From: Streptomyces sp. NBC_00569
GTDB taxonomy: Bacteria; Actinomycetota; Actinomycetes; Streptomycetales; Streptomycetaceae
Assembly: GCF_036345255.1 (NCBI RefSeq)
Contig: NZ_CP107783.1
Span: forward strand, 6,556,001 to 6,620,000
DNA length: 64,000 nt
Direction of reading: 5' to 3'
Below, piece by piece: positions 8,600 through 16,178 of the stretch. The notes beneath the pieces are model-generated. The model did not search any database, was not told the DNA's origin, and worked only from the letters and a program-made list of their open reading frames with translations. Made by a program: the position numbers and the translations under genes. Numbering within the stretch: the first letter of the stretch is position 1; every line of letters starts with the position of its first letter.

Positions 8600-8673
8600 G
8601 CGGTGACATCGGCTTCGCGTGAGCGGTGACATCGTCCCGGCGTGAGCGGTGACATCGGGCTCGCGTGAGGGGT
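8579..8673 (+). repeat. Four 23-24 bp tandem copies of the leuS stop region
   Basis: The unit reads roughly GTGACATCGNNNNCGCGTGAGCG. The first copy is the last codons and stop of leuS (GTGAACATCGTCCCCGCGTG), then copies follow with period 23 bp and a partial fourth. It looks like replication slippage from the gene end. Confidence 0.85.
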
Positions 8674-8725
8674 GTCCGGTGCTGGGCGGCCACGTCGTTC
8701 AGCCGGATCAGGGTTGTTCCCTACG

Positions 8726-8766
8726 GGCAGGTTGGGGGTTCCGATGGAACCTCCGGCCTGCCTTTT
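8726..8766 (+). terminator. Terminator after leuS
   Basis: GGCAGG..GGGTTCC pairs with GGAACC..CCTGCC around a GAT loop, followed by TTTT. Confidence 0.65.
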
Positions 8767-8819
8767 CCGTTTACGGTGGAAGAGGCGGACGGACCGCCGA
8801 CCTTGTCGGGAGGAGCGTC

Positions 8820-9566
8820 ATGGGAGAGGCCGTGATCGCGATCGTGGCGCTCATGTTCGTACTGTTCCTGGCCCTGGGCGCGTACGTGACGGTGAAGGTC
8901 GTCGGCGCCGCCAAGCGGGGAGTGGACCGCACGGTCGCACAGGCCCGCCGGTCCGTCGAGGACACGACACTCAAGGCGCGGACCTTCGTGCAGCCGGGCG
9001 CGGCCGGCGAGCTCGCGCAACTGCGGCTCAAGCTGCGTACGTCGATGAGAGCCACCCAGGACGCGCTCCACGCGCGCGTGGCCGAGGACGCCTCGCTCAA
9101 GGAGTCGCTGGACCTCTTCGGCCGGCTCAGCGTGCACGGGCGCGAGCTGGACGACGACCTCAAGCGTCTTGAGACCGAGCCGGACAAGGTGCAGCTCGCC
9201 GAGCTCCTGCCCGACCTGCGCAAGCGGACGGAGCAGATCACCGCGTCGGCCGACTCCCTGCGCCGGGCGGCCAGGGACCGCGCCCACCGGATCGCCGACG
9301 ACGACCTGGATTCCCTGAGCGCCCAGATCGACATCGAGGCGGGCGCACTGCGGCACTGGACGACGGAACCGTCGCCCCAGCCCGCGCAGACGCCGCCATC
9401 CTGGCCCGAGGCGTCGGCCCCGGAGCACCCTGCCGCGCATCAGACCTGGCCAGGGACTCCGCAGGGCGGACCGGCCGAGGCGCCCGACCGGCCCGCGCTC
9501 TCGCCCACCGAACCGCGCCCGGCCTATCCTTGGCAGAAGAAAGCCCGCCCGGAGAGCACGACTTGA
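8820..9566 (+). CDS. Single-pass membrane protein with coiled coil, unknown function
   Basis: 248 aa. Residues 3-25 form one hydrophobic membrane helix (VIAIVALMFVLFLALGAYV). A basic linker and a long Glu/Arg/Leu-rich helical region (about 35-170) of coiled-coil character follow, then a Pro-rich disordered C-terminus. ATG 8820 has GGGAGGAG 4-5 nt upstream; the open frame extends further left, but the upstream starts have no ribosome binding site. I do not recognise a named family. The topology suggests a membrane-anchored cytoplasmic scaffold. It ends 63 bp before degV, which has its own promoter candidate. Confidence 0.7.
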   Translation: MGEAVIAIVALMFVLFLALGAYVTVKVVGAAKRGVDRTVAQARRSVEDTTLKARTFVQPGAAGELAQLRLKLRTSMRATQDALHARVAEDASLKESLDLFGRLSVHGRELDDDLKRLETEPDKVQLAELLPDLRKRTEQITASADSLRRAARDRAHRIADDDLDSLSAQIDIEAGALRHWTTEPSPQPAQTPPSWPEASAPEHPAAHQTWPGTPQGGPAEAPDRPALSPTEPRPAYPWQKKARPESTT

Positions 9567-9616
9567 CGCGTGACCGGGCCGCTGGGGCCGGTCTGCCGTC
9601 CACCGGCCCGGGCAGG

Positions 9617-9622
9617 TAATCT
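9617..9622 (+). promoter_or_regulatory. Putative -10 box, leaderless start of degV
   Basis: TAATCT lies 7 nt before ATG 9630, and no Shine-Dalgarno is present. Confidence 0.45.
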
Positions 9623-9629
9623 CCAGCTC

Positions 9630-10475
9630 ATGTCCCGCCATGTCGCGATCGTCACGGATTCAACGGCCTACCTGCCGCAGCGGACGATGGAGCGCCACGG
9701 CATCATCGCGGTCCCCCTCACCGTGGTCCTTGGCGACCGGGCGCTCGAAGAGGGCGCCGAGATCTCCACCCGCTCACTCGCCGAAGCCCTGCAGAAGCGC
9801 CGGCCGGTGACCACGTCCCGGCCCAGCCCCGAGATCTTCGCCGCCACTTATCGCAGGCTGGCCGAAGAGGGTGCCACCAGCGTCGTCTCGCTCCATCTGT
9901 CGTCCGAACTCTCCGGCACCCACGACGCCGCGGTACTCGCCGCGCGCGAGGCTCCGGTGCCGGTCAGAGTCGTGGACACCGGCATGGTCGCGATGGCTCT
10001 GGGCTTCTGCGCGCTCACCGCCGCCGAGGTGGCCGACGGCGGCGGCACGGTCGACGAGGCCGTGACCGCGGCGGAGAAGCGGGCAGCCGCCACGTCCGCG
10101 TACTTCTACGTCGACACCCTGGACTACCTCCGTCGCGGTGGCCGTATCGGCGCCGCCCAGGCACTGCTCGGCTCGGCGCTCGCCGTGAAACCGCTGTTGC
10201 AGCTCGAAGGCGGTCGTATCGAGCTGCTGGAAAAGGTGCGCACGTCGTCGAAGGCGATCGCCCGGCTCCAGGAGATCGTCGCGGAGCGCGCGGGAACGAG
10301 CGAGGTCGACATCGCGGTGCACCATCTCGCCGCGCCGGACAGGGCCGCGACGTTCGCGGACCGGCTGCGGGAGCGCGTGCCGGGGCTCATGGATCTTCAT
10401 GTCAGTGAGGTCGGCGCGGTGATCGGCGCGCACACGGGGCCGGGGTTGCTGGGGGCGGTTGTCTCACCTCGGTGA
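9630..10475 (+). CDS. DegV family fatty-acid-binding protein
   Basis: 281 aa. DegV (FakB) proteins bind a fatty acid and present it to FakA kinases for phospholipid synthesis. The N-terminal strand VAIVTDSTAYLP and the TSRPSPEIF motif with its Thr-Ser ligand residues near 60 are intact. The SLHLSSELSGTHDAA and DTGMVAMALG motifs follow, as does YLRRGGRIGAAQALLGSALAVKPLL in the second domain. No FakA partner is visible nearby. ATG 9630 is chosen over an upstream in-frame start because the family begins at this point; it lacks a Shine-Dalgarno and has a -10-like box 7 nt upstream. Confidence 0.92.
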   Translation: MSRHVAIVTDSTAYLPQRTMERHGIIAVPLTVVLGDRALEEGAEISTRSLAEALQKRRPVTTSRPSPEIFAATYRRLAEEGATSVVSLHLSSELSGTHDAAVLAAREAPVPVRVVDTGMVAMALGFCALTAAEVADGGGTVDEAVTAAEKRAAATSAYFYVDTLDYLRRGGRIGAAQALLGSALAVKPLLQLEGGRIELLEKVRTSSKAIARLQEIVAERAGTSEVDIAVHHLAAPDRAATFADRLRERVPGLMDLHVSEVGAVIGAHTGPGLLGAVVSPR

Positions 10476-10601
10476 GGTGAGGTGCTTCGGTGCCATGCGG
10501 CGCCTTGCGGAGTTATGCCATGCGGTGTTGTGCGGTGCGTCGCTCTGAGGCGGGGGGCGGGGGCGTGGTCCTGAGTTGGGCTGTGCTTGTGGGTGACGGA
10601 G

Positions 10602-10610
10602 TTATCCACA
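10602..10610 (+). promoter_or_regulatory. Isolated DnaA-box-like 9-mer
   Basis: TTATCCACA, an exact match to the general DnaA-box consensus, sits in the 204-bp gap before comEA. It is a single site, so it is not an origin. Confidence 0.3.
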
Positions 10611-10666
10611 ACTGCCGGGTTGTCCCCGGGAATTGAGCATGATCACCGCGGCTTCGGCGGAGTGCC

Positions 10667-10672
10667 TAGCGT
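10667..10672 (+). promoter_or_regulatory. Putative -10 box, leaderless start of comEA
   Basis: TAGCGT, 7 nt before ATG 10680. The nearest GGAG is about 17 nt from the start, too far to act as a Shine-Dalgarno. Confidence 0.4.
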
Positions 10673-10679
10673 TCGTGGC

Positions 10680-12026
10680 ATGGCACTTGGATCAGCACTT
10701 TCAGGGACATCGGCACTTTCAGGGACATCAGCCCTTTCTGGGGCATCGGTACGTTCGGAGACGCTGGACGCGGCGGGGGATGTGGCGTCGGGGGTGTCCG
10801 GCGCCGGGGCGGTGTCGGGGACGTGGCAGCGGCGTAGGCGGGTGCGGCGGCGCTATCGGCGGGCGTCGGCCGAGGCGTTGAAGTTGCGGGCGGAGGCGTT
10901 GTTCGCCGAGGGGCGAGGCGGGCCGCCGGGGCCACCGGGTTTGTATGGTGCGCCGAGTCTCTCGCCCGGTCCGCCGGGTCCGCCGGGTCGGCCAGGTCCG
11001 CAAGGTTCGCAGGGTTCGCCTGATCCGGCCGAGTGGGTGCCGCTGGTGCGTCCGCCTCTTCCACCGTGGGCCGGGACGGTCTCGTCACGTCCGCCGCGGT
11101 GGGCTCGGGCCGATGCCGATGCCGATGCCGATGCCGATGCCGATGCCGATGCCGACGAGGACGGGGCCAGGGTCGGGCTGGGTGCGGCTCCGGGGGAGTT
11201 CAGGGAGGAGTGGGACGGTCCGGAGGGTGAGGCGGAGAGGGATACGGCCTCGTGGCGGGAACGGGCCGGCCTTGCCGTGCGGGAGCGGCTGCCGCTGTGG
11301 ATGCAGACGCGGTGCGGGCTGGAGCGGCGGAGCGTGATCGCTCTGGTCGTGGTCCTGGTAGCGGCGGCGGGCTTCGCCGTGCACCACTTCTGGACCGGAC
11401 GGGCTCAGCCGGTGAGCGTGCCCGAGGTGGTCCGATCGGCGGCGCCCGAGGAAGCGGCGGGTTCGTCCGCCGCCGGTCTGGAACCGGACGCCGGGCCCTC
11501 GGCAGCCACCGTGTCCGGGGCGTCGGCCGCGGGCGGTGGAGATGGGGCGGCCGGGGCGTCGGGGGCGGGGATCGTCGTGGACGTCAGCGGGAAGGTGCGG
11601 AATCCCGGTATCCACCGACTGCCGGCCGGATCCAGGGTCGCCGACGCGTTGCGCGCCGCCGGAGGGATCCGCCCGGGCGTGGACCCCACGGGAATCAACC
11701 GGGCACGACTGCTGGCGGACGGCGAGCAGGTGGTCGTGGGCGCACCGGCGGCGCCAGGAGGGAACGGCTCGGGAGGTTCTGCGGGTTCGGCGGGTTCTGC
11801 CGGGACGGGCGCCGGAACCGGGGCCGCGGCTGCGGGGCCGGTCGGGCTCAACACCGCTACCGCAGAGCAACTCGACACATTGCCGGGCGTCGGACCCGTG
11901 CTGGCCCAGCACATCATCGACTACCGCACCGAGCACGGAGGGTTCCGTTCCGTCGACGAGCTGCGTGAGGTCAACGGCATCGGCGACCGGCGCTTCTCCG
12001 ATCTCCAGAATCTCGTACGGCCATGA
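10680..12026 (+). CDS. comEA: ComEA-like DNA-binding competence protein with low-complexity N-terminus
   Basis: 448 aa. The N-terminal 215 residues are unusual. They hold three ALSGTS repeats, a basic RRRRVRRRYRR stretch, a collagen-like GPPGPP...GPPGPPGRPGP segment, and eight Ala-Asp dipeptides. One membrane helix (VIALVVVLVAAAGFAVHHF, about 219-238) follows. Outside it lie an SLBB domain (about 297-360, VDVSGKVRNPGIHRLPAGSRVADALRAAG) and two helix-hairpin-helix motifs (about 388-448, LNTATAEQLDTLPGVGPVLA and FRSVDELREVNGIGDR), the DNA-binding part of ComEA. It would bind DNA at the membrane for uptake or recycling. comEC starts on its stop codon. Natural competence in Streptomyces is unproven, so the physiological role is open. 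Confidence 0.9.
   Translation: MALGSALSGTSALSGTSALSGASVRSETLDAAGDVASGVSGAGAVSGTWQRRRRVRRRYRRASAEALKLRAEALFAEGRGGPPGPPGLYGAPSLSPGPPGPPGRPGPQGSQGSPDPAEWVPLVRPPLPPWAGTVSSRPPRWARADADADADADADADADEDGARVGLGAAPGEFREEWDGPEGEAERDTASWRERAGLAVRERLPLWMQTRCGLERRSVIALVVVLVAAAGFAVHHFWTGRAQPVSVPEVVRSAAPEEAAGSSAAGLEPDAGPSAATVSGASAAGGGDGAAGASGAGIVVDVSGKVRNPGIHRLPAGSRVADALRAAGGIRPGVDPTGINRARLLADGEQVVVGAPAAPGGNGSGGSAGSAGSAGTGAGTGAAAAGPVGLNTATAEQLDTLPGVGPVLAQHIIDYRTEHGGFRSVDELREVNGIGDRRFSDLQNLVRP
10695..10748 (+). repeat. Three 18-bp tandem repeats at the start of comEA
   Basis: The unit GCACTTTCAGGGACATCG is present three times, the third copy diverged. In frame it encodes ALSGTS. Confidence 0.85.
11109..11156 (+). 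repeat. Hexanucleotide microsatellite (GCCGAT)7 + GCCGAC in comEA
   Basis: Seven perfect GCCGAT units and a final GCCGAC encode eight Ala-Asp pairs. Gain or loss of units keeps the reading frame, so the tract length can vary without inactivating the gene. Confidence 0.95.
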
Positions 12027-14704
12027 GGAACAAGGGAGTTGCGCCGGTCTCGGACTCCTCCTCGGGTGACTCGAACCCTCGGCAGGAGGGTCCGGCGGAC
12101 CTCCGTCTCGTCCCTCCGGCGCTCGCGGCCTGGGTCACGGCAGCGGTGACCCTGGACGCACCGGCGGTCTGGGTGACGGCTCTGGCGCTGATCTGCGCGG
12201 CGGTGGCCGGAGTGTTGTTACTGGGTGGGGCGACGCGAGGGGCGCACGGAAGGACGGAACCGCCGCGTCCGCCACTGCATCCCTCGACGCCGGCATTGGG
12301 GCCACCGCCACCCCGCCCTCCTCGCAGAGCGTTCTCGCTCCGGCCTCGTATGTCCGTGGCCGCTGTGCTGCTGTGCGTCGCCGCGTCCGCGGCCTCGGCC
12401 GCCCTGCACGGCGCGGATCTGACGCGCGGGCCTGTTCCCGGGCTTGCCCGGGAATTCGCCCGGGTGACGGTCGAGTTGGAGGTGACGGCCGACCCGCGGC
12501 TGACACGCCCCCGGGTGCAGGGGGACCACTCGGTTCCCTCCTCCGTCGTCATCGCCGCCGATGTGCTGAGAGTCGGCGCGCAGGGCGGGTCCTCGGGTGG
12601 CGCCGGGACGCGGGTGCGTACACCGGTCCTGGTCCTCGTCGACGTGGACCGCGCCGACGCGGGGAGGACGCCGTGGCTGTCGCTCCTGCCCAGCACGCGG
12701 CTGGTCGTGCGCGGAGGGCTGGCACCCGCGTCGGCCGGCGGAGGCCGGGTCGCGGCCCTCCTCCGCGTCGGGCGGGACGAGAGCCCGCGGGTCGTCGGTG
12801 CGCCCTCCACGGCTCAGCGGTTCGCGGGGAAGTTGAGGGGTGGGCTGCGGGAGGCGACCGAGGGGCTCCCGGGGGATGCGCGCGCGTTGCTTCCCGGGCT
12901 GGTCGTCGGGGACACCTCACGTGTCCCGCCCGAGTTGCACGAGGCGTTCGAGGCCACCGACCTGCTGCATCTGACGGCGGTCAGCGGGGCGAACTTCACG
13001 ATCCTGCTCGCTCTGCTCATCGGCCCGCCCGGCACCGCTCACCGGTCCGAGCGCCGTGGCCTCGCACCGAGGCTGGGGATCCCGCTTCGGGCGACCGCCG
13101 TGCTGGGCGGCGCGCTCACGCTCGGCTTCGTGATCGTGTGCAGACCGGAGCCGAGCGTGCTCAGGGCGGCGGCCTGCGGGTCCGTCGCGCTGCTCGCCAT
13201 CGGTACCGGGCGGCGCAGGTCCCTGATCCCGGCCCTGGCCACCGTCGTCCTGCTCCTGGTGCTGTACGACCCCTGGCTGGCCCGGAGTTACGGGTTCCTG
13301 CTGTCCGTCCTGGCCACCGGTGCGCTGCTGACCCTGGCGCCCCGCTGGGGTGCGGCACTGCGACGGCGCAGGTGTCCGCCGCGACTGGCGGAGGCACTCG
13401 CCGCGGCCGGCGCGGCGCAGGCAGTGTGTGCGCCGGTGATCGCGGTCATCGCGTCACGGGTGAGTCTGGTGGCGGTGCCCTGCAACCTGCTCGCGGAGTT
13501 CGCGGTCGCGCCGGCGACGGTGCTGGGGTTCGCCGCGCTGGCCGCCGCGCCGCTGGCGATGCCGGTCGCGAGGGCCTTTGCCCGGTGCGCGAGCTGGCCC
13601 GCCGGATGGATCGCGGACATCGCACGCGCGGGGGCCGCACTGCCCGGCGGAGGCGTGGACTGGCCCGGTGGCCCGAGTGGCGGGCTGCTGCTCGCCGTCG
13701 TCACTCTGGGCGTGGTCCTCGTGGGCCGTCAGGTGCTCAAGTCTCCGTGGGCCATGGGGATATGTGTGCTGCTCCTGGTTCTCGTGGTCACGCAGCCGAG
13801 GCCCCTGACTCGGGTGATCACGGGGTGGCCCCCGCCCGGGTGGCGGATGGTGATGTGCGACGTGGGGCAGGGGGACGCGCTGGTGCTCGCGGCGGGCGCG
13901 GGGGCCGGTGTGGTGGTCGACGCGGGGCCGGATCCGGTGCTGGTCGACCGCTGCCTGCGCTCGCTCGGTATCACTCGGGTCCCGCTCGTCCTGCTGACCC
14001 ACTTCCACGCGGATCACGTCGCGGGTCTGCCCGGGGTGCTGCGGGGCCGTGAGGTGGGGGCGATCGAGACGACGGGGTTCGACGAGCCGCCTGAACAGGT
14101 GCGTTTTGTGGAGGGGTTGGCGCAGGCGCGGCACATCATGATGACCCGGGCCGTCGCGGGGGAGCAGCGGCGGACGGGCCGGCTCGCATGGCAGGTGCTG
14201 TGGCCGCCGCCGCGACCCGCCCCGGACCCGGACGGCCCGAACGACGCGAGCGTCACCCTGCTGGTCCGCACCGCGGGCCTCACCCTGTTGCTCATGGGTG
14301 ACCTCGAACCACCCGCGCAGCGTGCCCTGTTGAGATCCCCCGCGGCGGCGGCGCTCCCACCCGTGGACGTTCTCAAGGTCGCCCACCACGGCTCGGCCTA
14401 CCAGGATCCGGTACTCCTGCGCCGGGTCGCGCCCCGGCTTGCCCTGATCTCTTGCGGCGAGGACAACCCATATGGACATCCGTCGGCGCGAACGGTCGCG
14501 GAGCTGCGGGCCGGGGGAGCGGCGGTCCTCCGGACGGACCGTGACGGGGCGTTGGCGGTCACCGGGTCCGGGCAGGACGGGTCTGGGGAGGGCGAATCCG
14601 GGAAGGCCGGCTCCGGGCAGGACGGGTCCGGGAAGGCCCGTTCCGGGGAAGGGAAGGGGGAGCGGGAGGGCGCGGGGCTCGGTGTGGTGACGGGCGGGTC
14701 GTGA
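12023..14704 (+). CDS. comEC: ComEC/Rec2 DNA-uptake channel protein
   Basis: 893 aa. The N-terminal hydrophobic segments and an OB-like region (to about 270) precede the competence membrane domain, which has the signature LLHLTAVSGANFTILLAL near residue 315 and many helices to about 600. The C-terminal metallo-beta-lactamase domain begins at MVMCDVGQGDALVL (about 610), carries THFHADHVAGLPGVL as its metal site, and ends with VAHHGSAYQD. The tail is a Ser/Gly/Lys/Glu repeat (SGQDGSGEGESGKAG). ATG 12023 overlaps the comEA stop (ATGA). Codon 66 is TTA (12218-12220), so translation may need the bldA tRNA-Leu. It is expected to form the channel for single-stranded DNA entry. Confidence 0.93.
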   Translation: MRNKGVAPVSDSSSGDSNPRQEGPADLRLVPPALAAWVTAAVTLDAPAVWVTALALICAAVAGVLLLGGATRGAHGRTEPPRPPLHPSTPALGPPPPRPPRRAFSLRPRMSVAAVLLCVAASAASAALHGADLTRGPVPGLAREFARVTVELEVTADPRLTRPRVQGDHSVPSSVVIAADVLRVGAQGGSSGGAGTRVRTPVLVLVDVDRADAGRTPWLSLLPSTRLVVRGGLAPASAGGGRVAALLRVGRDESPRVVGAPSTAQRFAGKLRGGLREATEGLPGDARALLPGLVVGDTSRVPPELHEAFEATDLLHLTAVSGANFTILLALLIGPPGTAHRSERRGLAPRLGIPLRATAVLGGALTLGFVIVCRPEPSVLRAAACGSVALLAIGTGRRRSLIPALATVVLLLVLYDPWLARSYGFLLSVLATGALLTLAPRWGAALRRRRCPPRLAEALAAAGAAQAVCAPVIAVIASRVSLVAVPCNLLAEFAVAPATVLGFAALAAAPLAMPVARAFARCASWPAGWIADIARAGAALPGGGVDWPGGPSGGLLLAVVTLGVVLVGRQVLKSPWAMGICVLLLVLVVTQPRPLTRVITGWPPPGWRMVMCDVGQGDALVLAAGAGAGVVVDAGPDPVLVDRCLRSLGITRVPLVLLTHFHADHVAGLPGVLRGREVGAIETTGFDEPPEQVRFVEGLAQARHIMMTRAVAGEQRRTGRLAWQVLWPPPRPAPDPDGPNDASVTLLVRTAGLTLLLMGDLEPPAQRALLRSPAAAALPPVDVLKVAHHGSAYQDPVLLRRVAPRLALISCGEDNPYGHPSARTVAELRAGGAAVLRTDRDGALAVTGSGQDGSGEGESGKAGSGQDGSGKARSGEGKGEREGAGLGVVTGGS

Positions 14705-14926
14705 CGGGTGCCACGCGCCCGAGTCAGACGCGCTGTTACCGGCTGGGAGAAATGCCTCCGAGCTGGTGAAACAGTAAGTGGAATGACTAATTCAGGCATC
14801 TCTATACAGGCGGTAACAGTCTCTGGCATTCCCGCGATGTGGGCCCGTGTTGCCTCGAATGCCACAACGGTGGTCGAATGCATCTTCGTTGATGGTGGTG
14901 TCAAGCTTCACTGGGGTGTCTCGCAC
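14705..14926 (+). other. Relatively AT-rich gene-free stretch upstream of the YceI gene
   Basis: Base composition drops visibly from about 14760 to 14900 compared with both flanking genes. The stretch includes CTCTATACAGGCGG-like sequence that could be a -10 region. An open frame crosses it but lacks Streptomyces codon bias. It is probably regulatory. Confidence 0.4.
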
Positions 14927-15808
14927 ATGTTCGGCCGCTGGCTGGGAAACCGTACGAACCGGGCTCAACGAACAAGTCCGCTCGTGGGGGTGAGCGTGCC
15001 GCCCGGTGCGGGGTTCGTCAGCTGCCGGGTGCTCGACCCCGTCAACGAGCCGGTGCGCGGCGCCGAGTTCGCGGTGAGCGACGCCATGGGGCGCACGGTC
15101 GTGAGTGGCGGGGCCGACCCGTTCGGCTCGTTCGTCGCGGCCGTGCCCGCCGGTGACTACCGGCTCGCGGTCACGGCGGAGGGCTACACGCCGTACCGGG
15201 GGAGCGCCTCGGTCGGCGACAGCACGCACTCGTCTCTCGGTGACGTCATGCTCCAGGTCGCCCAGCCGCCGTCCCTGCCCGACGCCGGGGACTGGGAGAT
15301 CGAGCCGACGCACTCGTCGGTCGGGTTCACGGCGCGGCACATCGGACTGGCCCGGATCCACGGCCGGTTCAACACGTTCGCGGGCGCGCTGCGCGTCGCC
15401 GAGCGGGTCGAGCAGTCCGCGATGCACGTGGTCATCGACGCGTCGTCCATCGACACGAACGTGAAGATGCGCGACGACCACCTCAGGTCGGCCGACTTCC
15501 TCGACGTGGACCACTTCCCGACGCTCGAGTTCTACAGCGAGCGGTTCGTGCACAAGGGCGGCAGCCGCTGGGCGATCACGGGCGCCCTCTCCCTGCACGG
15601 TGTGACGCGCACGGTCACGCTCGACGCGGAGTACCTGGGTCTGGGCAACGGCATGGAGGGGGAGACCCGTGCCGCCTGCCGCGCCACCACGGAGCTGCAC
15701 CGCGACGACTTCACGGTCAACTGGCAGACGATGCTGGCCCGTGGGATCGCGGCGATCGGCTCCAGCGTGACGATCGAGCTCGACATCCAGATCGTCCCCA
15801 AGGGCTGA
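14927..15808 (+). CDS. YceI-family protein with N-terminal carboxypeptidase-regulatory-like domain
   Basis: 293 aa from ATG 14927. Residues about 25-110 form a beta-sandwich of the carboxypeptidase-regulatory type (CRVLDPVNEPVRGAEFAV ... PAGDYRLAVTAEGYTPY). Residues about 120-293 are a YceI lipocalin-like barrel (WEIEPTHSSVGFTARHIGLARIHGRFNTF, the NVKMRDDHLRSADFLDVDHFPTL region, and a terminal beta-strand IGSSVTIELDIQI). YceI proteins bind isoprenoid-like or fatty molecules. There is no signal peptide, so it is probably cytoplasmic. The open frame extends 219 bp further left through unusually AT-rich DNA that I regard as the promoter region; no good ribosome binding site decides the start. 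Confidence 0.82.
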   Translation: MFGRWLGNRTNRAQRTSPLVGVSVPPGAGFVSCRVLDPVNEPVRGAEFAVSDAMGRTVVSGGADPFGSFVAAVPAGDYRLAVTAEGYTPYRGSASVGDSTHSSLGDVMLQVAQPPSLPDAGDWEIEPTHSSVGFTARHIGLARIHGRFNTFAGALRVAERVEQSAMHVVIDASSIDTNVKMRDDHLRSADFLDVDHFPTLEFYSERFVHKGGSRWAITGALSLHGVTRTVTLDAEYLGLGNGMEGETRAACRATTELHRDDFTVNWQTMLARGIAAIGSSVTIELDIQIVPKG

Positions 15809-15875
15809 CGCCCCCGCAGCCCCGGCCGGCGGGGGCGGTCCGGCTGCTCCCGCAGCCCGGCCATGACCGACGCGG

Positions 15876-16121
15876 CTAAGGCGCTTCGAGCCAGCCCTCG
15901 TGCTCCGCGGCGAATTCGTCGAGTGAGGCGGCGTCGAGGCGGCCGGTGGGGTCCTCGATCACCACGAGCCACTGGGCGTCCTCGGCGTCGTCCTCGCCGG
16001 CCAGCGCGTCCCGTACGAGCTGTGGCTCCTCGGTGACGCCGAACCGGTCGGGAAGCTCCTCGGCCACCTCCTCCGCGGCGTCGCGGTCGGGCAGCACCAG
16101 TACATGTCGTGCATCGGTCAC
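15876..16121 (-). CDS. Small acidic protein, unknown function
   Basis: 81 aa from GTG 16121, with GGAG 8 nt upstream. It begins MTDARHVLVLPDRDAAEEVAEELPDRFG and continues with DDAEDAQWLVVIEDP. The composition is strongly acidic and looks like one compact alpha/beta domain. It diverges from holA with 57 bp between them and converges on the YceI gene. The longer leftward frame through holA is a shadow. I recognise it only as the kind of conserved small protein found beside holA in Streptomyces. Confidence 0.72.
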   Translation of the reverse strand: MTDARHVLVLPDRDAAEEVAEELPDRFGVTEEPQLVRDALAGEDDAEDAQWLVVIEDPTGRLDAASLDEFAAEHEGWLEAP

Positions 16122-16178
16122 CCGCCCATTCTCCGGCACGGCGGGGGTTGTCAGTGCCGCGTGGGATGCTTGACCGCG

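Noticed and set aside
10602..10610. DnaA box considered as part of an origin
   Set aside because: A single box with no cluster and no dnaA/dnaN context.
11109..11156. Short regular repeat considered as CRISPR-like
   Set aside because: It is a 6-bp microsatellite inside comEA without spacers.
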